Shown in pieces: positions 1 through 7,522 of a stretch of DNA of 34,292 nucleotides (the first letter of the stretch is position 1; the number at the start of each line of letters is the position of its first letter). Origin of the DNA: Solirubrobacteraceae bacterium. GTDB lineage: Bacteria; Actinomycetota; Thermoleophilia; Solirubrobacterales; Solirubrobacteraceae. The notes under the pieces are model-generated. The model was given only the letters and a program-made list of their open reading frames with translations, made no database searches and was not told where the DNA came from. Location: the NCBI GenBank assembly GCA_017882375.1, contig JADGPP010000033.1, positions 1 to 34,292 of the forward strand, read 5' to 3'. The position numbers and the translations under genes were made by a program.

Positions 1-331
1 CCGTGATCCGGTAGATGCTCGAGGCCAACCACCGCGAGCCGGCTCCAGCCGCGCACAATCGGCGAGCAGGCAGCCATGGCAGCAGAATAGGTGCGCGTCA
101 TAGGCTCAAGCATCGACAGGAATCTTGCCCGTTTAGCGCTGCCGCATGAGCGCAACGGGGGTTTGGCACCCTACAGGGCACACGCCCGCTTACGCCGGAT
201 GAAGCAGGCGTGATCGCGTCGTCGGCCCCAGCACTTCCCTGTCGTCCCAAGCGGGGCCACGAGAAACGGTACGGTTACTCGCTCACACACCCACACCGAA
301 CGGCTTTTCGCCGTGGGAAAGATCAGGCGGG
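1..331. other. No gene recognised at the left edge
   Basis: I see no convincing coding region, RNA gene or repeat here. Short open frames on either strand lack a ribosome binding site and protein-like composition. It probably holds the promoter of the small gene starting at 332 and intergenic DNA of a neighbour outside the window. Confidence 0.4.
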
Positions 332-592
332 ATGGCAACGCTGTTTGGGTTCCACGAGGTAGACGACGTCGACCACTGGCTCAGTTCACCGAAGCGAGAG
401 GAAGTCTTTGGGCCTCTGGGAATCACGGTGCGCACCTTCCGAGACCCGGAGGGTTCGAATCGGGTCGGGCTGATCGTGGACGTCCCCGACATGGCTGCCT
501 TTGAGGAAGTCATGCAGTCTGAGGCGGGAGCCGATGCGATGAAGTTCGACGGGGTTCGCCCCGAGACGCTGCTGATACTCACCGAGGGGTAG
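332..592 (+). CDS. Small ABM-like protein of unknown function
   Basis: 86-residue soluble protein with no signal peptide or membrane segment. ATG at 332 follows a GGCGGG purine run. The middle (GLIVDVPDMAAFEEVM, about residues 47-62) and the tail (DGVRPETLLIL) have the alternating strand/helix look of ferredoxin-like fold proteins such as the antibiotic-biosynthesis-monooxygenase or DUF3303-like groups. No catalytic residue can be named. It stands alone: the next gene is on the opposite strand and more than 450 bases away. Family placement is inference from pattern only. Confidence 0.7.
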   Translation: MATLFGFHEVDDVDHWLSSPKREEVFGPLGITVRTFRDPEGSNRVGLIVDVPDMAAFEEVMQSEAGADAMKFDGVRPETLLILTEG

Positions 593-1060
593 CCCTGGCT
601 CCTTCGGTCGCCCGGCTTCATGGTCGGCGCCGCCGGGGGTTGGGGATCAGGCCGCGATCAAGTCCACCACGGATCAAGAACGCAGTGCTCATCGACGCGA
701 CGGCACTGGGCGCGACAGCCTCCCGCACTGCTGCTCTTGGGGGGCGAGCGAGCGTTTCAGTAGCGAAGCTCCACGCTGTCGCTCGGACGGACCGGGGGGT
801 TTATGCGACACCCACGACGACGAGCGAGCGTTTCCGAGAGCTCCGGACGTGGGTCGTCCACGACCGCTTGCGTGGAGGGAGGCGGCAGTCTGCGTTTGGT
901 CGCTCGAGGCGCGAGCGCCGAGGTCGGCGCTCGCCGAGCCGCTCCTCGATCCCTGCGCCGGCGGTGAAAGAAGCACGCCAGAACGGTGCCGACTCCAAGC
1001 CGACCCAGGCGACACGGCCCACCCCACATGCTCATGGGGCGGGCCGTGGCGGCGCGGGGG
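593..1060. other. Intergenic region with hairpin and short direct repeat
   Basis: No gene is convincing. Open frames on both strands are rich in Arg, Ser and Pro and look like shadows of GC-rich DNA. It contains a 14-base direct repeat CGAGCGAGCGTTTC at 745-758 and 821-834, and the tight inverted repeat at 911-934 described separately. It separates a plus-strand gene from the 3' end of a minus-strand gene, so it is a convergent spacer. Confidence 0.4.
911..934. terminator. Perfect 11-bp inverted repeat, possible bidirectional terminator
   Basis: Bases 911-921 (GCGAGCGCCGA) are exactly complementary to 924-934 (TCGGCGCTCGC) with only two bases between. It lies between convergent genes ending at 592 and 1061. 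No T-run follows on either side, so intrinsic termination is inferred from position and stem stability only. Confidence 0.35.
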
Positions 1061-1906
1061 CTATTTGGTGATCTTGATGATCCGCTCCATGCCCAGGCGT
1101 GTGTGCTCACGTCCATCCTGCGTATTCATGAAGCAAACCTCGACATAGACGCCGGGCTTGGCGGTGATCGTCTCTTGCTGGAAGGCTTCGTGCGACAGCG
1201 GCCCGGTGAAGCCCCCGGGTGGGCCGATAATCAGCTTTTCCAGCTGCTTTTCCTTTCCCGCGAGCAGCAGCTTGAGGGCCTGCTTGGCCGCCTGCATGTT
1301 CTTCACGGGCGCCACGAGGTTCATGTGAACGAGATAGCCTTCGTTTTCGAAACGAACCAACTCGCCGTCGTGCAGCGTACTCGGTCCGCGGAAGCCGAAG
1401 TCGATCGTGCGAATCGTGGCCTGCGGCGTCGGCAGCGTAGCGGGGGACGCGACAGCGGTCACGGTGAAGGGTGCTTTTAGCTTTGGCGGACCTTCTCCCG
1501 CACCCCCGAGGGCGACGTACTGACCGGGCTGCAAGATCGTCTGCGCTTCGCTCACCTTGCCGGCAGTGGCTTCGGCGTCGAACACGATCGAGCCGTACTT
1601 GCTCGACTTGTTGGGGTCCTTGCCGGCGCCGCTCTTGAGGGCACTTTCGATTTCCGCGACGGTGACGCCGGGCTTCATGAGAAACAGGATGGCGGTTGCT
1701 TCCTTGACGCCGCTGGCAGTCGACACGACGTTGACTGCACCCGACTGCTTGGTGCCCCCAACGGTGATCGACGACTTGGTGATCGTGAGCGTTAGGGTGG
1801 GAAGCGTCGACGCCTGCGCGGACGCCACCGCGACCAAGCTCACGACAGCGAAGAGAGACGCTACGAACACGCCCCTCAGCGGACAGCGACTGAAGCGAGA
1901 TGACAT
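1061..1906 (-). CDS. Secreted cupredoxin-like protein
   Basis: 281 residues. I chose the ATG at 1906 because AAAGGA lies about 8 bases upstream and it gives a clear signal peptide: MSSRFSRCPLRG then a hydrophobic stretch ending AVASAQAS (cleavage near residue 31). An open frame extends upstream but is not protein-like. The C-terminal half resembles a cupredoxin: a His in the segment YLVHMNLVAP, then near the end C-F-M-N-T-Q-D-G-R-E-H with a Met five residues after the His (C-x9-H-x4-M), the order of type-1 copper ligands. The C-to-H spacing is longer than in plastocyanin, so copper binding is inferred. The N-terminal half (about residues 32-120) has no recognised family. Confidence 0.75.
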   Translation of the reverse strand: MSSRFSRCPLRGVFVASLFAVVSLVAVASAQASTLPTLTLTITKSSITVGGTKQSGAVNVVSTASGVKEATAILFLMKPGVTVAEIESALKSGAGKDPNKSSKYGSIVFDAEATAGKVSEAQTILQPGQYVALGGAGEGPPKLKAPFTVTAVASPATLPTPQATIRTIDFGFRGPSTLHDGELVRFENEGYLVHMNLVAPVKNMQAAKQALKLLLAGKEKQLEKLIIGPPGGFTGPLSHEAFQQETITAKPGVYVEVCFMNTQDGREHTRLGMERIIKITK

Positions 1907-2124
1907 GAGGTTGATCCTTTCGGTTGACCTGCGGCAAGAACCGACACCGAGCAGATCACTCTCAAGGGCGGAGCAGCCCTGCCCCCCGGAGAGCGTGTCC
2001 CCCCGATTCGCAGACCCTACCGGTTGATCAACACATAGAGCGCGGCGCTCATCGACACGATACGTCGACGCGACCGACTCCACCCTGTCGCGCGGGCAAC
2101 CATCTCGCAAATCGGCGCGGTAAC

Positions 2125-2316
2125 TCAGACCAGGCGCACGCAGCCGTCGGCCGCGACCGTCACCGCAAGCACGTCGCCGGCTGAGAGCAGGTCCCTGGCA
2201 GCTTCTTTGCCGACGCGGATGACCCCCGAGCGCTCCTTCTCGCCGTAACGCGGGTCCCACCGACAAGTGAGGCCTCGGCTGCCATTGCCCGCCGTCGGCG
2301 TCGCGTGCGAGCACAC
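2125..2316 (-). CDS. Possible small protein, AbrB-like pattern
   Basis: 63 codons reading leftwards. The C-terminal two thirds (GEKERSGVIRVGKEAARDLL then GDVLAVTVAADGCVRLV) look protein-like, with the V-I-R-V...L..GD.L.V pattern seen in AbrB/SpoVT swapped-hairpin DNA-binding domains or small beta-barrels. The N-terminus is not convincing and no strong ribosome binding site is seen, so start and reality are both uncertain. It lies between the secreted protein and the DUF190 gene, same strand. Confidence 0.35.
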   Translation of the reverse strand: MCSHATPTAGNGSRGLTCRWDPRYGEKERSGVIRVGKEAARDLLSAGDVLAVTVAADGCVRLV

Positions 2317-2522
2317 GCCGGGCCGATCCGGCGCTGTAGCAAATCAGCCCGACCCGTACCTTACTGGACAGGCTGTTCAACGCCAGCAGGCGCGGCGTTG
2401 GCGTTGCACTCGCGCGCTGCCACCAGTTGGCTCGGCGACTCTTCGCCCGTGAGCCGGCTGGTAGCGAGTTGACGATTGGGCCACAGATGTCTGAGCCTGA
2501 TGCGCGGTGCTCGCGGGTCCAG

Positions 2523-3617
2523 CTAGCGGGAATGCTCGCCCAGGTGCAATGAGCCCGCTGCCGTGGCGCCGCTCAGCGCACGCATCGCCGGCATGACCTC
2601 GCTGGTCACGAGCCCGTGCTCGCTCGTCAGCTCGTCGACGATCGCAAACGAGCGTGCGATGCGCTCGGGCGAGTCGATCGCGACCGTCACGACGGGCACG
2701 TGGCGGCGGATCTGCAGGAGCCGGTCGCCATGCGGCAGGCGATCGCCGTGAAAGCCCCAGATGCCGGTCACGCAGGTGGCGCCGGCGGAGTCCGACGCGC
2801 GCAGGCGGCGAACGATCTCCAGATGCAGCGGACGGCCCTCGTGCGTCGCGCTGTGCGAGCTGTAGACGGTCAGCTTCTGCCACAGCGATCTGCCGTGCTC
2901 GTCGCTGCGCGCGAGCTCGTGCGGCACTTCCAGCAGCTCGCCGTTGCGCTTGCACACACGCGCGCGCTCCAGCGTGATCAAGGGCTCGTGCAGCATGCGC
3001 CGGAGCTCGGGCAGCACGGCCGCGACGCGCTCGCGCGAGCCGACCGCTTCGATCATCAGCGGCACGTCGGCGTTGCGCGAGAAGAAGCGCGCTCGCTCGC
3101 GCCGCGCGCCACGCAGGCCGTCGACGCCGAGCAGCACGCTGGCGCCGCCGAGGCCGTGACGATGCAGCACGTCGCATATCGCCGCGAACGCCGCAGATGC
3201 GCCGACACGCTCGCGCCGCCCCACGAACACCGTCAGCTTCTCAGCATCCGTGCGCTCATCGTCGGTCGCTGCGATGGCGTCGGTCGCTGCGACGGCGTCG
3301 TCCGCCGAGGCCAGGCGTGCGCGCTCGAGTGTGATCAGCCCCTTGCGCTTGACCGCCAGGACGCGCGTCAGCAGCGACTCGATCCGCTCAGGCGTGTCGA
3401 GCGCGATCGAGACCACGGGCAGATCCTCTGACAGCGACAGCAGCCTGTCGGTGTGCAGATGATGCAAGCGCCCAAAGCCCTCGGCGCCGCGCAGCAGAAC
3501 GCTCGCGCGCACGCCGTGCTCGGCGTAGATGTCGAGCAGCTCGTCGGCCAGCAGCCGCCGCGGGGTGCGGTCACGCTCGCCGAAGTACGTCGTCAGCTTC
3601 ACGCACCGCTCGCTCAT
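2523..3617 (-). CDS. Triple DUF190 protein of the fluoride operon
   Basis: 364 residues containing three tandem DUF190 modules. Each opens with a strand like CVKLTTYFGERDR, AEKLTVFVGRRER or WQKLTVYSSHS, followed by a helix with (G)ASVL(L)G-type turn, and a strand such as PVVSIALDTPERIESLL, PLMIEAVGSRERVAAVL or PVVTVAIDSPERIARSF, and LITLERAR-like ends. DUF190 is usually a single ~110-residue, PII-like fold domain often encoded beside CrcB. ATG at 3617 overlaps the stop of the upstream crcB (ATGA), so it is translationally coupled and third gene of the operon. Role is unknown; association with fluoride export is by context. Confidence 0.9.
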   Translation of the reverse strand: MSERCVKLTTYFGERDRTPRRLLADELLDIYAEHGVRASVLLRGAEGFGRLHHLHTDRLLSLSEDLPVVSIALDTPERIESLLTRVLAVKRKGLITLERARLASADDAVAATDAIAATDDERTDAEKLTVFVGRRERVGASAAFAAICDVLHRHGLGGASVLLGVDGLRGARRERARFFSRNADVPLMIEAVGSRERVAAVLPELRRMLHEPLITLERARVCKRNGELLEVPHELARSDEHGRSLWQKLTVYSSHSATHEGRPLHLEIVRRLRASDSAGATCVTGIWGFHGDRLPHGDRLLQIRRHVPVVTVAIDSPERIARSFAIVDELTSEHGLVTSEVMPAMRALSGATAAGSLHLGEHSR

Positions 3618-3979
3618 GCGTGCGCTCCGATGCTGCGCCCCAGCGCGGCAGCGCCGACGCCGACGAGCAGGCTCAGCAGCACGTTGAGGACGGCCGCCGG
3701 AGACTTCGCGTCCTCGGCGAGCCTGTGCGTCTCGAGCATCCACGTGGAGAACGTCGTGTAGGAGCCGAGCGTCGCCGTGCCCGCGAGCACGAGCGCGTTG
3801 CCCGTGACCGCCAGCCCGACCAGCAGGCCGAGCAGCAGCGAGCCGCTCGTGTTGACCGCCAGCGTGCCGAGCGGCAGGTCGCCGACCGCGCGCACCGAGA
3901 TCAGCGAGTCGATCAAGAAGCGCGCGCTCGCACCAACGCCGCCGAGCAGCGCGACCGCGAGCCACGTCCACGCGCTCAC
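3614..3979 (-). CDS. crcB2: CrcB fluoride channel subunit (second copy)
   Basis: 121 residues, the normal length for CrcB/Fluc, four hydrophobic segments. Family motifs are visible: GGVGASARFLIDS near the N-terminus, LPLGTLAVNTSGSLLLGLL (the Asn facing the fluoride pore) and GSYTTFSTWMLE (the Phe/TTFST track). The GTG at 3979 overlaps the stop of the first crcB (GTGA), which fixes the start; the ATG further upstream in this frame lies inside crcB1 and gives a non-protein-like leader. CrcB works as an antiparallel dimer passing fluoride out of the cell; two adjacent genes suggest a heterodimer. Confidence 0.93.
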   Translation of the reverse strand: MSAWTWLAVALLGGVGASARFLIDSLISVRAVGDLPLGTLAVNTSGSLLLGLLVGLAVTGNALVLAGTATLGSYTTFSTWMLETHRLAEDAKSPAAVLNVLLSLLVGVGAAALGRSIGAHA

Positions 3980-4374
3980 GCGATCACCCGAACCCGGCGC
4001 ACCAGCGCCGTCGCCGCGCAGATCGCGACATATCCGGCGAGGACGCTGCACAGCGCGTACGCGCTGGCCAACCCGTAGCGATCGTGGTCGATCATCTGAA
4101 CGATCTCGATCTGCATCGTCGAGAACGTCGTGTAGGCGCCGCACAGGCCCGTGCCCAGCAGCGGGCGCCGGTACGTCGACTGTGGCAGGCGCTCCTGCAG
4201 GCGCGTGGCGAAGTACGCGAGCGCGAACGAGCCGCTGACGTTGATCGCAAACGTCGCCCACGGCCAGTCCGCGACGCCTGTCGAGAACGTGCGTCCGAGC
4301 CACACGCGCAGCAGCGAGCCGATCGCCCCGCCAAGGAAGATCGCGGCGATCTCACGTCGATCCAGATGCGGCAT
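3976..4374 (-). CDS. crcB1: CrcB fluoride channel subunit (first copy)
   Basis: 132 residues with four hydrophobic segments. Motifs: FLGGAIGSLLRVWLGR, WATFAINVSGSFALAYFATR and GLCGAYTTFSTMQIE, matching the GxxGxxxR, (F)xxN(x)xGSF and G.Y.TFST signatures of the family. ATG at 4374 is preceded by GAGAGGAG about 11 bases upstream. It is first in a three-gene fluoride operon and lies about 40 bases downstream of a fluoride riboswitch. Function is passive fluoride export across the cytoplasmic membrane, expected as a heterodimer with the overlapping second copy. Confidence 0.94.
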   Translation of the reverse strand: MPHLDRREIAAIFLGGAIGSLLRVWLGRTFSTGVADWPWATFAINVSGSFALAYFATRLQERLPQSTYRRPLLGTGLCGAYTTFSTMQIEIVQMIDHDRYGLASAYALCSVLAGYVAICAATALVRRVRVIA

Positions 4375-4411
4375 GTGCTCGGATGCTCCTCTCGCGGGTT
4401 GCGGAAGACTT

Positions 4412-4500
4412 CGCGAAAGGGGCCATCAGCCCGTTTGTTCCGGTGGGCGGTTCGGGGCTCGCCGCGCAGGCGAGTTCGCGTCAGGGCTCCATCTGACGGG
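4412..4500 (-). promoter_or_regulatory. Fluoride riboswitch (crcB motif)
   Basis: Reading the minus strand from 4497: GTCAG, loop ATGGAGCC (4492-4485), CTGAC, giving the first stem with its conserved AUG-containing loop; then a variable hairpin CTCGCC...GGCGAG; then AACCGCC, and finally GGGCTGATGGCCCC (ending near 4418). The loop GGAGCC can pair with GGCCCC in 5 of 6 positions, the expected pseudoknot. These match the known crcB RNA motif, which binds fluoride and switches on fluoride exporters. The start codon of crcB1 is about 40 bases downstream; the intervening GC-rich bases hold the ribosome binding site and could form the switch helix. Confidence 0.87.
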
Positions 4501-4507
4501 CCAGACC

Positions 4508-5638
4508 CTAGCGCACAGCCGGTGCGTCGAGGGCATTTCGCGCCACGTATCGCCCCCCATCGCCGCGAGCCAGCAGGCCCATCAGCTCCAGCTCGCTCAG
4601 CGCCTGCAGCAGCGCTCCCGGCTCGGCGCCGTCGCCGATCAACTTCTGCGGGGTATCCATCCCCGCGCCGACGTTTTCCAGCACAGTCCGCAGCCGCGGC
4701 TCCAGCTGTGGCCGGACGTCGCGCGGCGCCTGCGCCGGGCGGCCGCAGTCGCAGAGCAGCTCGAGCACATCGGCTGCCCCGCTGACCAGCTGTGCTCCTT
4801 CGCGCAGCAGCGCATGGCTCCCGCACGATGCCCGCGAGCTGACACGACCGGGGACCGCGGCGACCGTTCTCCCGAGCGCCTGCGCAACGCGCGCGCCTGC
4901 CAGCTCGCGCGCGCTGTCACCGGCCTCGACGACGACCGTCACAGCGGCCGTCGCCGCGACGATCCGCGTGCCCGCTGCCGCACACCAGCGTCGCGGTGCG
5001 GTGCCGCACGGCAGCTCACTCACGGCGACACCGGCGCGCTTGATCTCAGCCAGCAGCGGGCGACGGCGAGCCGGCGCGGCCACATCCACGCCGCCGCCCA
5101 GAACAGATACCGCGCCTCCGCCGCCCTCCAGCGCGCCAGCCAATCCGGCCTGCCCGATTCCGTCCGCCAACTCGCCCGCGACCGTCACGCCGCTCGCCGC
5201 CAGTCCGCGCGCGAGCGTTCCCGCGATCTCGATCCCGTAGTCGGTGGCCCTGCCCGTGCCGACGATCGCGACGACCGGGCGCGCGGTCAGGCCCACCAGC
5301 CGCGTAAGTCCACCGGCGGCGAACAGCGTCGGCGCGATGGCGACAGCGCGCAGCGCCGCCGGGTAGCCGCGGTCGTGCCTGCAGATCTCCGCGATGCCGT
5401 CCACTCGCGCCAGCTCGCTCGGCTGGAAGCGAGCGTGACGCCCGCGCAGCTCCTCCAGGCGCCGGCCTGCGAGCGCCCGCATCAGCTCGTCGTCGCCCAG
5501 CGCCAGCAGATCGATCAGGCGTCCGTCCGCGCGGCAGTTGCAGTCCAGCGGCCCGCTCAGCTGCGCCAGCAACCAGCTGCGGCGCAGGCAGCTCGCGCAC
5601 GCGGCGCGATCCGCAGCTTCCGAGCCGCCGGTCGTCAT
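4508..5638 (-). CDS. dprA: DprA/Smf-like DNA-processing protein, divergent
   Basis: 376 residues, a usual length. DprA loads RecA on incoming single-stranded DNA in transformation. The Rossmann core is visible: PVVAIVGTGRATDYGIEIA (about 120-138), GGAVSVLGGGVDVAAPARR, TVVVEAGDSARELAGARVAQ, GRTVAAVPG, and a winged-helix tail (TPQKLIGDGAEPGALLQAL...GRYVARNAL). Key motifs are worn: the usual SGMAxGID reads GELADGIG, the usual FPxRNRIIAGL reads CAAAGTRIVAATA, and SGSLITA reads DSARELA. The N-terminus has Cys residues (CASCLRR, DCNC). ATG at 5638 overlaps the comM stop (ATGA), so the pair is coupled. It may be a diverged or decaying DprA. Confidence 0.85.
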   Translation of the reverse strand: MTTGGSEAADRAACASCLRRSWLLAQLSGPLDCNCRADGRLIDLLALGDDELMRALAGRRLEELRGRHARFQPSELARVDGIAEICRHDRGYPAALRAVAIAPTLFAAGGLTRLVGLTARPVVAIVGTGRATDYGIEIAGTLARGLAASGVTVAGELADGIGQAGLAGALEGGGGAVSVLGGGVDVAAPARRRPLLAEIKRAGVAVSELPCGTAPRRWCAAAGTRIVAATAAVTVVVEAGDSARELAGARVAQALGRTVAAVPGRVSSRASCGSHALLREGAQLVSGAADVLELLCDCGRPAQAPRDVRPQLEPRLRTVLENVGAGMDTPQKLIGDGAEPGALLQALSELELMGLLARGDGGRYVARNALDAPAVR

Positions 5639-7107
5639 GCGGCCCGTTTGCCGGCGAGGCCTGCGTCGCCGCGCAGCGCGATCGCCGAGCCGAGGTCGCG
5701 CGCTCGCACCCGCCCGCTGGCGTTCAGATCGGCGATCGTGCGCGCCACCCGCAGCACGCGGTGCCGCCCGCGCGCGCTCAGCATTCCCCGCTCGCGCGCA
5801 CTGCGCAGCATCGCCTCGCCGCGCTCGTCGAGCGTCACGCGCCTGCGCAGCACGGCCGCGTTCATGTGCGCATTCAGCGTCACACCGTCCTCGCGCAGGC
5901 GTGCGGCCTGACGCTCGCGCGCGTCGGTCACCAACTCACGAGCCCGCGCCGAGCCGATCGGCGCGGATGAGCCCAGGTCGTCCCCGGCATCGTGATCGAG
6001 CTGGGCGAGCAGGTCGATGCGGTCGAGCAGCGGGCCGCTCAACCGGCGCCGATGCCGCGCGAGCTCCGCTTCGCTGCACCGGCAGCGCTCACCCACGCCG
6101 GCATAGCCGCAGGGGCACGGGTTGGTCGCCGCGAGGAGCATGAAGCGGGCGGGGTAGATCGTCGAGTGCCGTGCTCGGACGATCGCCACGCGGCCATCCT
6201 CCAGCGGTTGGCGCAGCGCCTCGAGCACCGGACGCGCGAACTCCGACAGCTCGTCGAGGAACAGCACGCCGTTGTGCGCGAGCACGACCTCGCCGATCGA
6301 GTCCCGCCGCGCGCCTCCGATCAGACCGGCCGTCGTGATCGAGTGGTGGGGCGCGCGCCACGGCCGCTCGCCGACGAGTCCGCCCGCGACCGATCCGGCG
6401 ATGCTGCGGATGCGCGTCACCTCGATCGCCTCCGTGCGGCTGAGCGGGGGCAGGATCGACCCGATGCGCTGCGCGAGCATCGTCTTGCCGGTTCCCGGGG
6501 GACCGCTCAGCAGGCAGTTGTGCCCACCGGCTGCGGCGATCACCAGCGCCCGCACGGCGTGATGCTGGCCGCGCACATCGCTGAGGTCCGGCCAGGCCTC
6601 GCTGGGCCCGACGGCGTCCGGCGTCCGCGCGAGCAGCGCATCGGCCTCCCCGCCGCAGAGCACGCGCACCGCGCTGCTCAAGCGTTGCGCCGGTGCTACG
6701 TCCAGACCCTCGACGAGCCGCGCCTCATGCGCGCGAGCCCCGGCGAGGATCAACCTGCCCAGTCCGGCCTGGCGCGTCGCCTGGGCGACCGCGAGCGTTC
6801 CCCGGCAGGGGCGCACCTCGCCATCGAGCGCCAGCTCACCGAACAGGACATGTCCGTCCAGTCGCTCGCGCGGAAGCTGGCCGCTGGCGGCCAGCAGCGC
6901 GCAGGCGAGCGCGAGATCCAGCGCAGCGCCCATCTTCGGCACGTCGCCGGGGGCGAGGCTGGCGACGATCCGCCTCGCCGGAAACTCATATCCCGAGTTG
7001 AGGATCGCCGCGCGCACGCGTTCGCGGGCCTCGCGAACGGCGGCGTCGGCAAGCCCGACGATCGTGAACGCCGGCAGTCCCGCGCGAACGTCAACCTCGA
7101 CTGTCAC
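5635..7107 (-). CDS. comM: ComM/YifB AAA+ helicase, 5'-truncated by element insertion
   Basis: 490 residues from a GTG at 7107. Order: N-terminal Lon-like domain (LPAFTIVGLADAAVREARER), Walker A GPPGTGKT, Walker B GVLFLDELSEF, arginine-rich AAA+ core with WRAPHHSI, a zinc-like cluster NPCPCGYAGVGERCRCSEAEL, and a C-terminal Mg-chelatase domain. ComM is the hexameric branch-migration helicase of natural transformation. The normal first ~16 residues are missing: codons for MLARAHTFT lie at 23636-23610 beyond the inserted element, and the short stretch 7138-7108 encodes IEGLHT in another frame, two bases out of phase with RHVTVEV. GTG 7107 or an element-borne GTG at 7181 could restart translation; the purine run GAAGGA lies rather far upstream. 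Function is doubtful. Confidence 0.88.
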   Translation of the reverse strand: MTVEVDVRAGLPAFTIVGLADAAVREARERVRAAILNSGYEFPARRIVASLAPGDVPKMGAALDLALACALLAASGQLPRERLDGHVLFGELALDGEVRPCRGTLAVAQATRQAGLGRLILAGARAHEARLVEGLDVAPAQRLSSAVRVLCGGEADALLARTPDAVGPSEAWPDLSDVRGQHHAVRALVIAAAGGHNCLLSGPPGTGKTMLAQRIGSILPPLSRTEAIEVTRIRSIAGSVAGGLVGERPWRAPHHSITTAGLIGGARRDSIGEVVLAHNGVLFLDELSEFARPVLEALRQPLEDGRVAIVRARHSTIYPARFMLLAATNPCPCGYAGVGERCRCSEAELARHRRRLSGPLLDRIDLLAQLDHDAGDDLGSSAPIGSARARELVTDARERQAARLREDGVTLNAHMNAAVLRRRVTLDERGEAMLRSARERGMLSARGRHRVLRVARTIADLNASGRVRARDLGSAIALRGDAGLAGKRAA

Positions 7108-7131
7108 ATGCCGTGTGTGCAGTCCTTCGAT

Positions 7132-7138
7132 CGTGAAC
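7132..7138 (+). other. Left attachment core (attL)
   Basis: CGTGAAC, identical to 23610-23616. To its left is comM coding DNA (minus strand ATC GAA GGA, encoding IEG), to its right element DNA. About 85 bases inside lies GACTGGCGCGAAT (7223-7235), also present at 23525-23537 inside the other end, a candidate integrase arm site. Confidence 0.75.
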
Positions 7139-7180
7139 CTCTACAAGTGCCCCCGTAACCCCTACGTTTATTGGGCGTCA

Positions 7181-7522
7181 CCTACTCAGTAGGGCTCAGT
7201 CGGTGTCGGTAAGTGGCGCGAGGACTGGCGCGAATGGCGCGGGCGGCCGCGCCGGGCGCGCGGCCATTTGTGCATGAAAGCGCCGGGGGTGTTCGCGCGC
7301 GTCCGGGTTAGTTTCCTAGACAACCAACTCGCAGCGCGCGGTCGCCGCGTGATTCGGTAGAGTGGCTGTGCGCCCTTGAGTAAGGCGCGGTGTTCCTTTC
7401 AGGTTCGAGGTCATCATTTTGGTAGCCAGCGGCCGTCCTAAAGGGGCGGTCGTTTGCTTTGCCGTTTTCGCCCGCGCTATGCTGAGGGCAACCAAAATGC
7501 TGTACTCACGAAAGGCTTCACC
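7181..7522 (+). other. Left end of the element, non-coding with regulatory signs
   Basis: No protein-like frame is present. It contains the palindrome CCTACTCAGTAGG (7181-7193), the 13-bp repeat shared with the right end (7223-7235), an imperfect hairpin GCGCCCTTGAGTAAGGCGC near 7370-7390, and close to the first gene a promoter-like TTGCTT (7454-7459), 18-base spacer, TATGCT (7478-7483). The first gene start at 7523 has GAAAGG 7-8 bases upstream. Confidence 0.4.
7454..7483 (+). promoter_or_regulatory. Candidate promoter of the element's left operon
   Basis: TTGCTT and TATGCT separated by 18 bases, about 40 bases before the ATG at 7523. The match to the sigma-70-type consensus is fair; this is the AT-richest stretch of the left end. 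Not proven. Confidence 0.35.

Noticed and set aside
1907-2060. Riboswitch upstream of the secreted cupredoxin-like gene
   Set aside because: No known aptamer blocks seen; only short palindromes such as GTTGATCAAC.
4151-5911. Plus-strand open frame of 586 codons
   Set aside because: Runs antisense to crcB, the riboswitch, dprA and comM; composition is that of a shadow.
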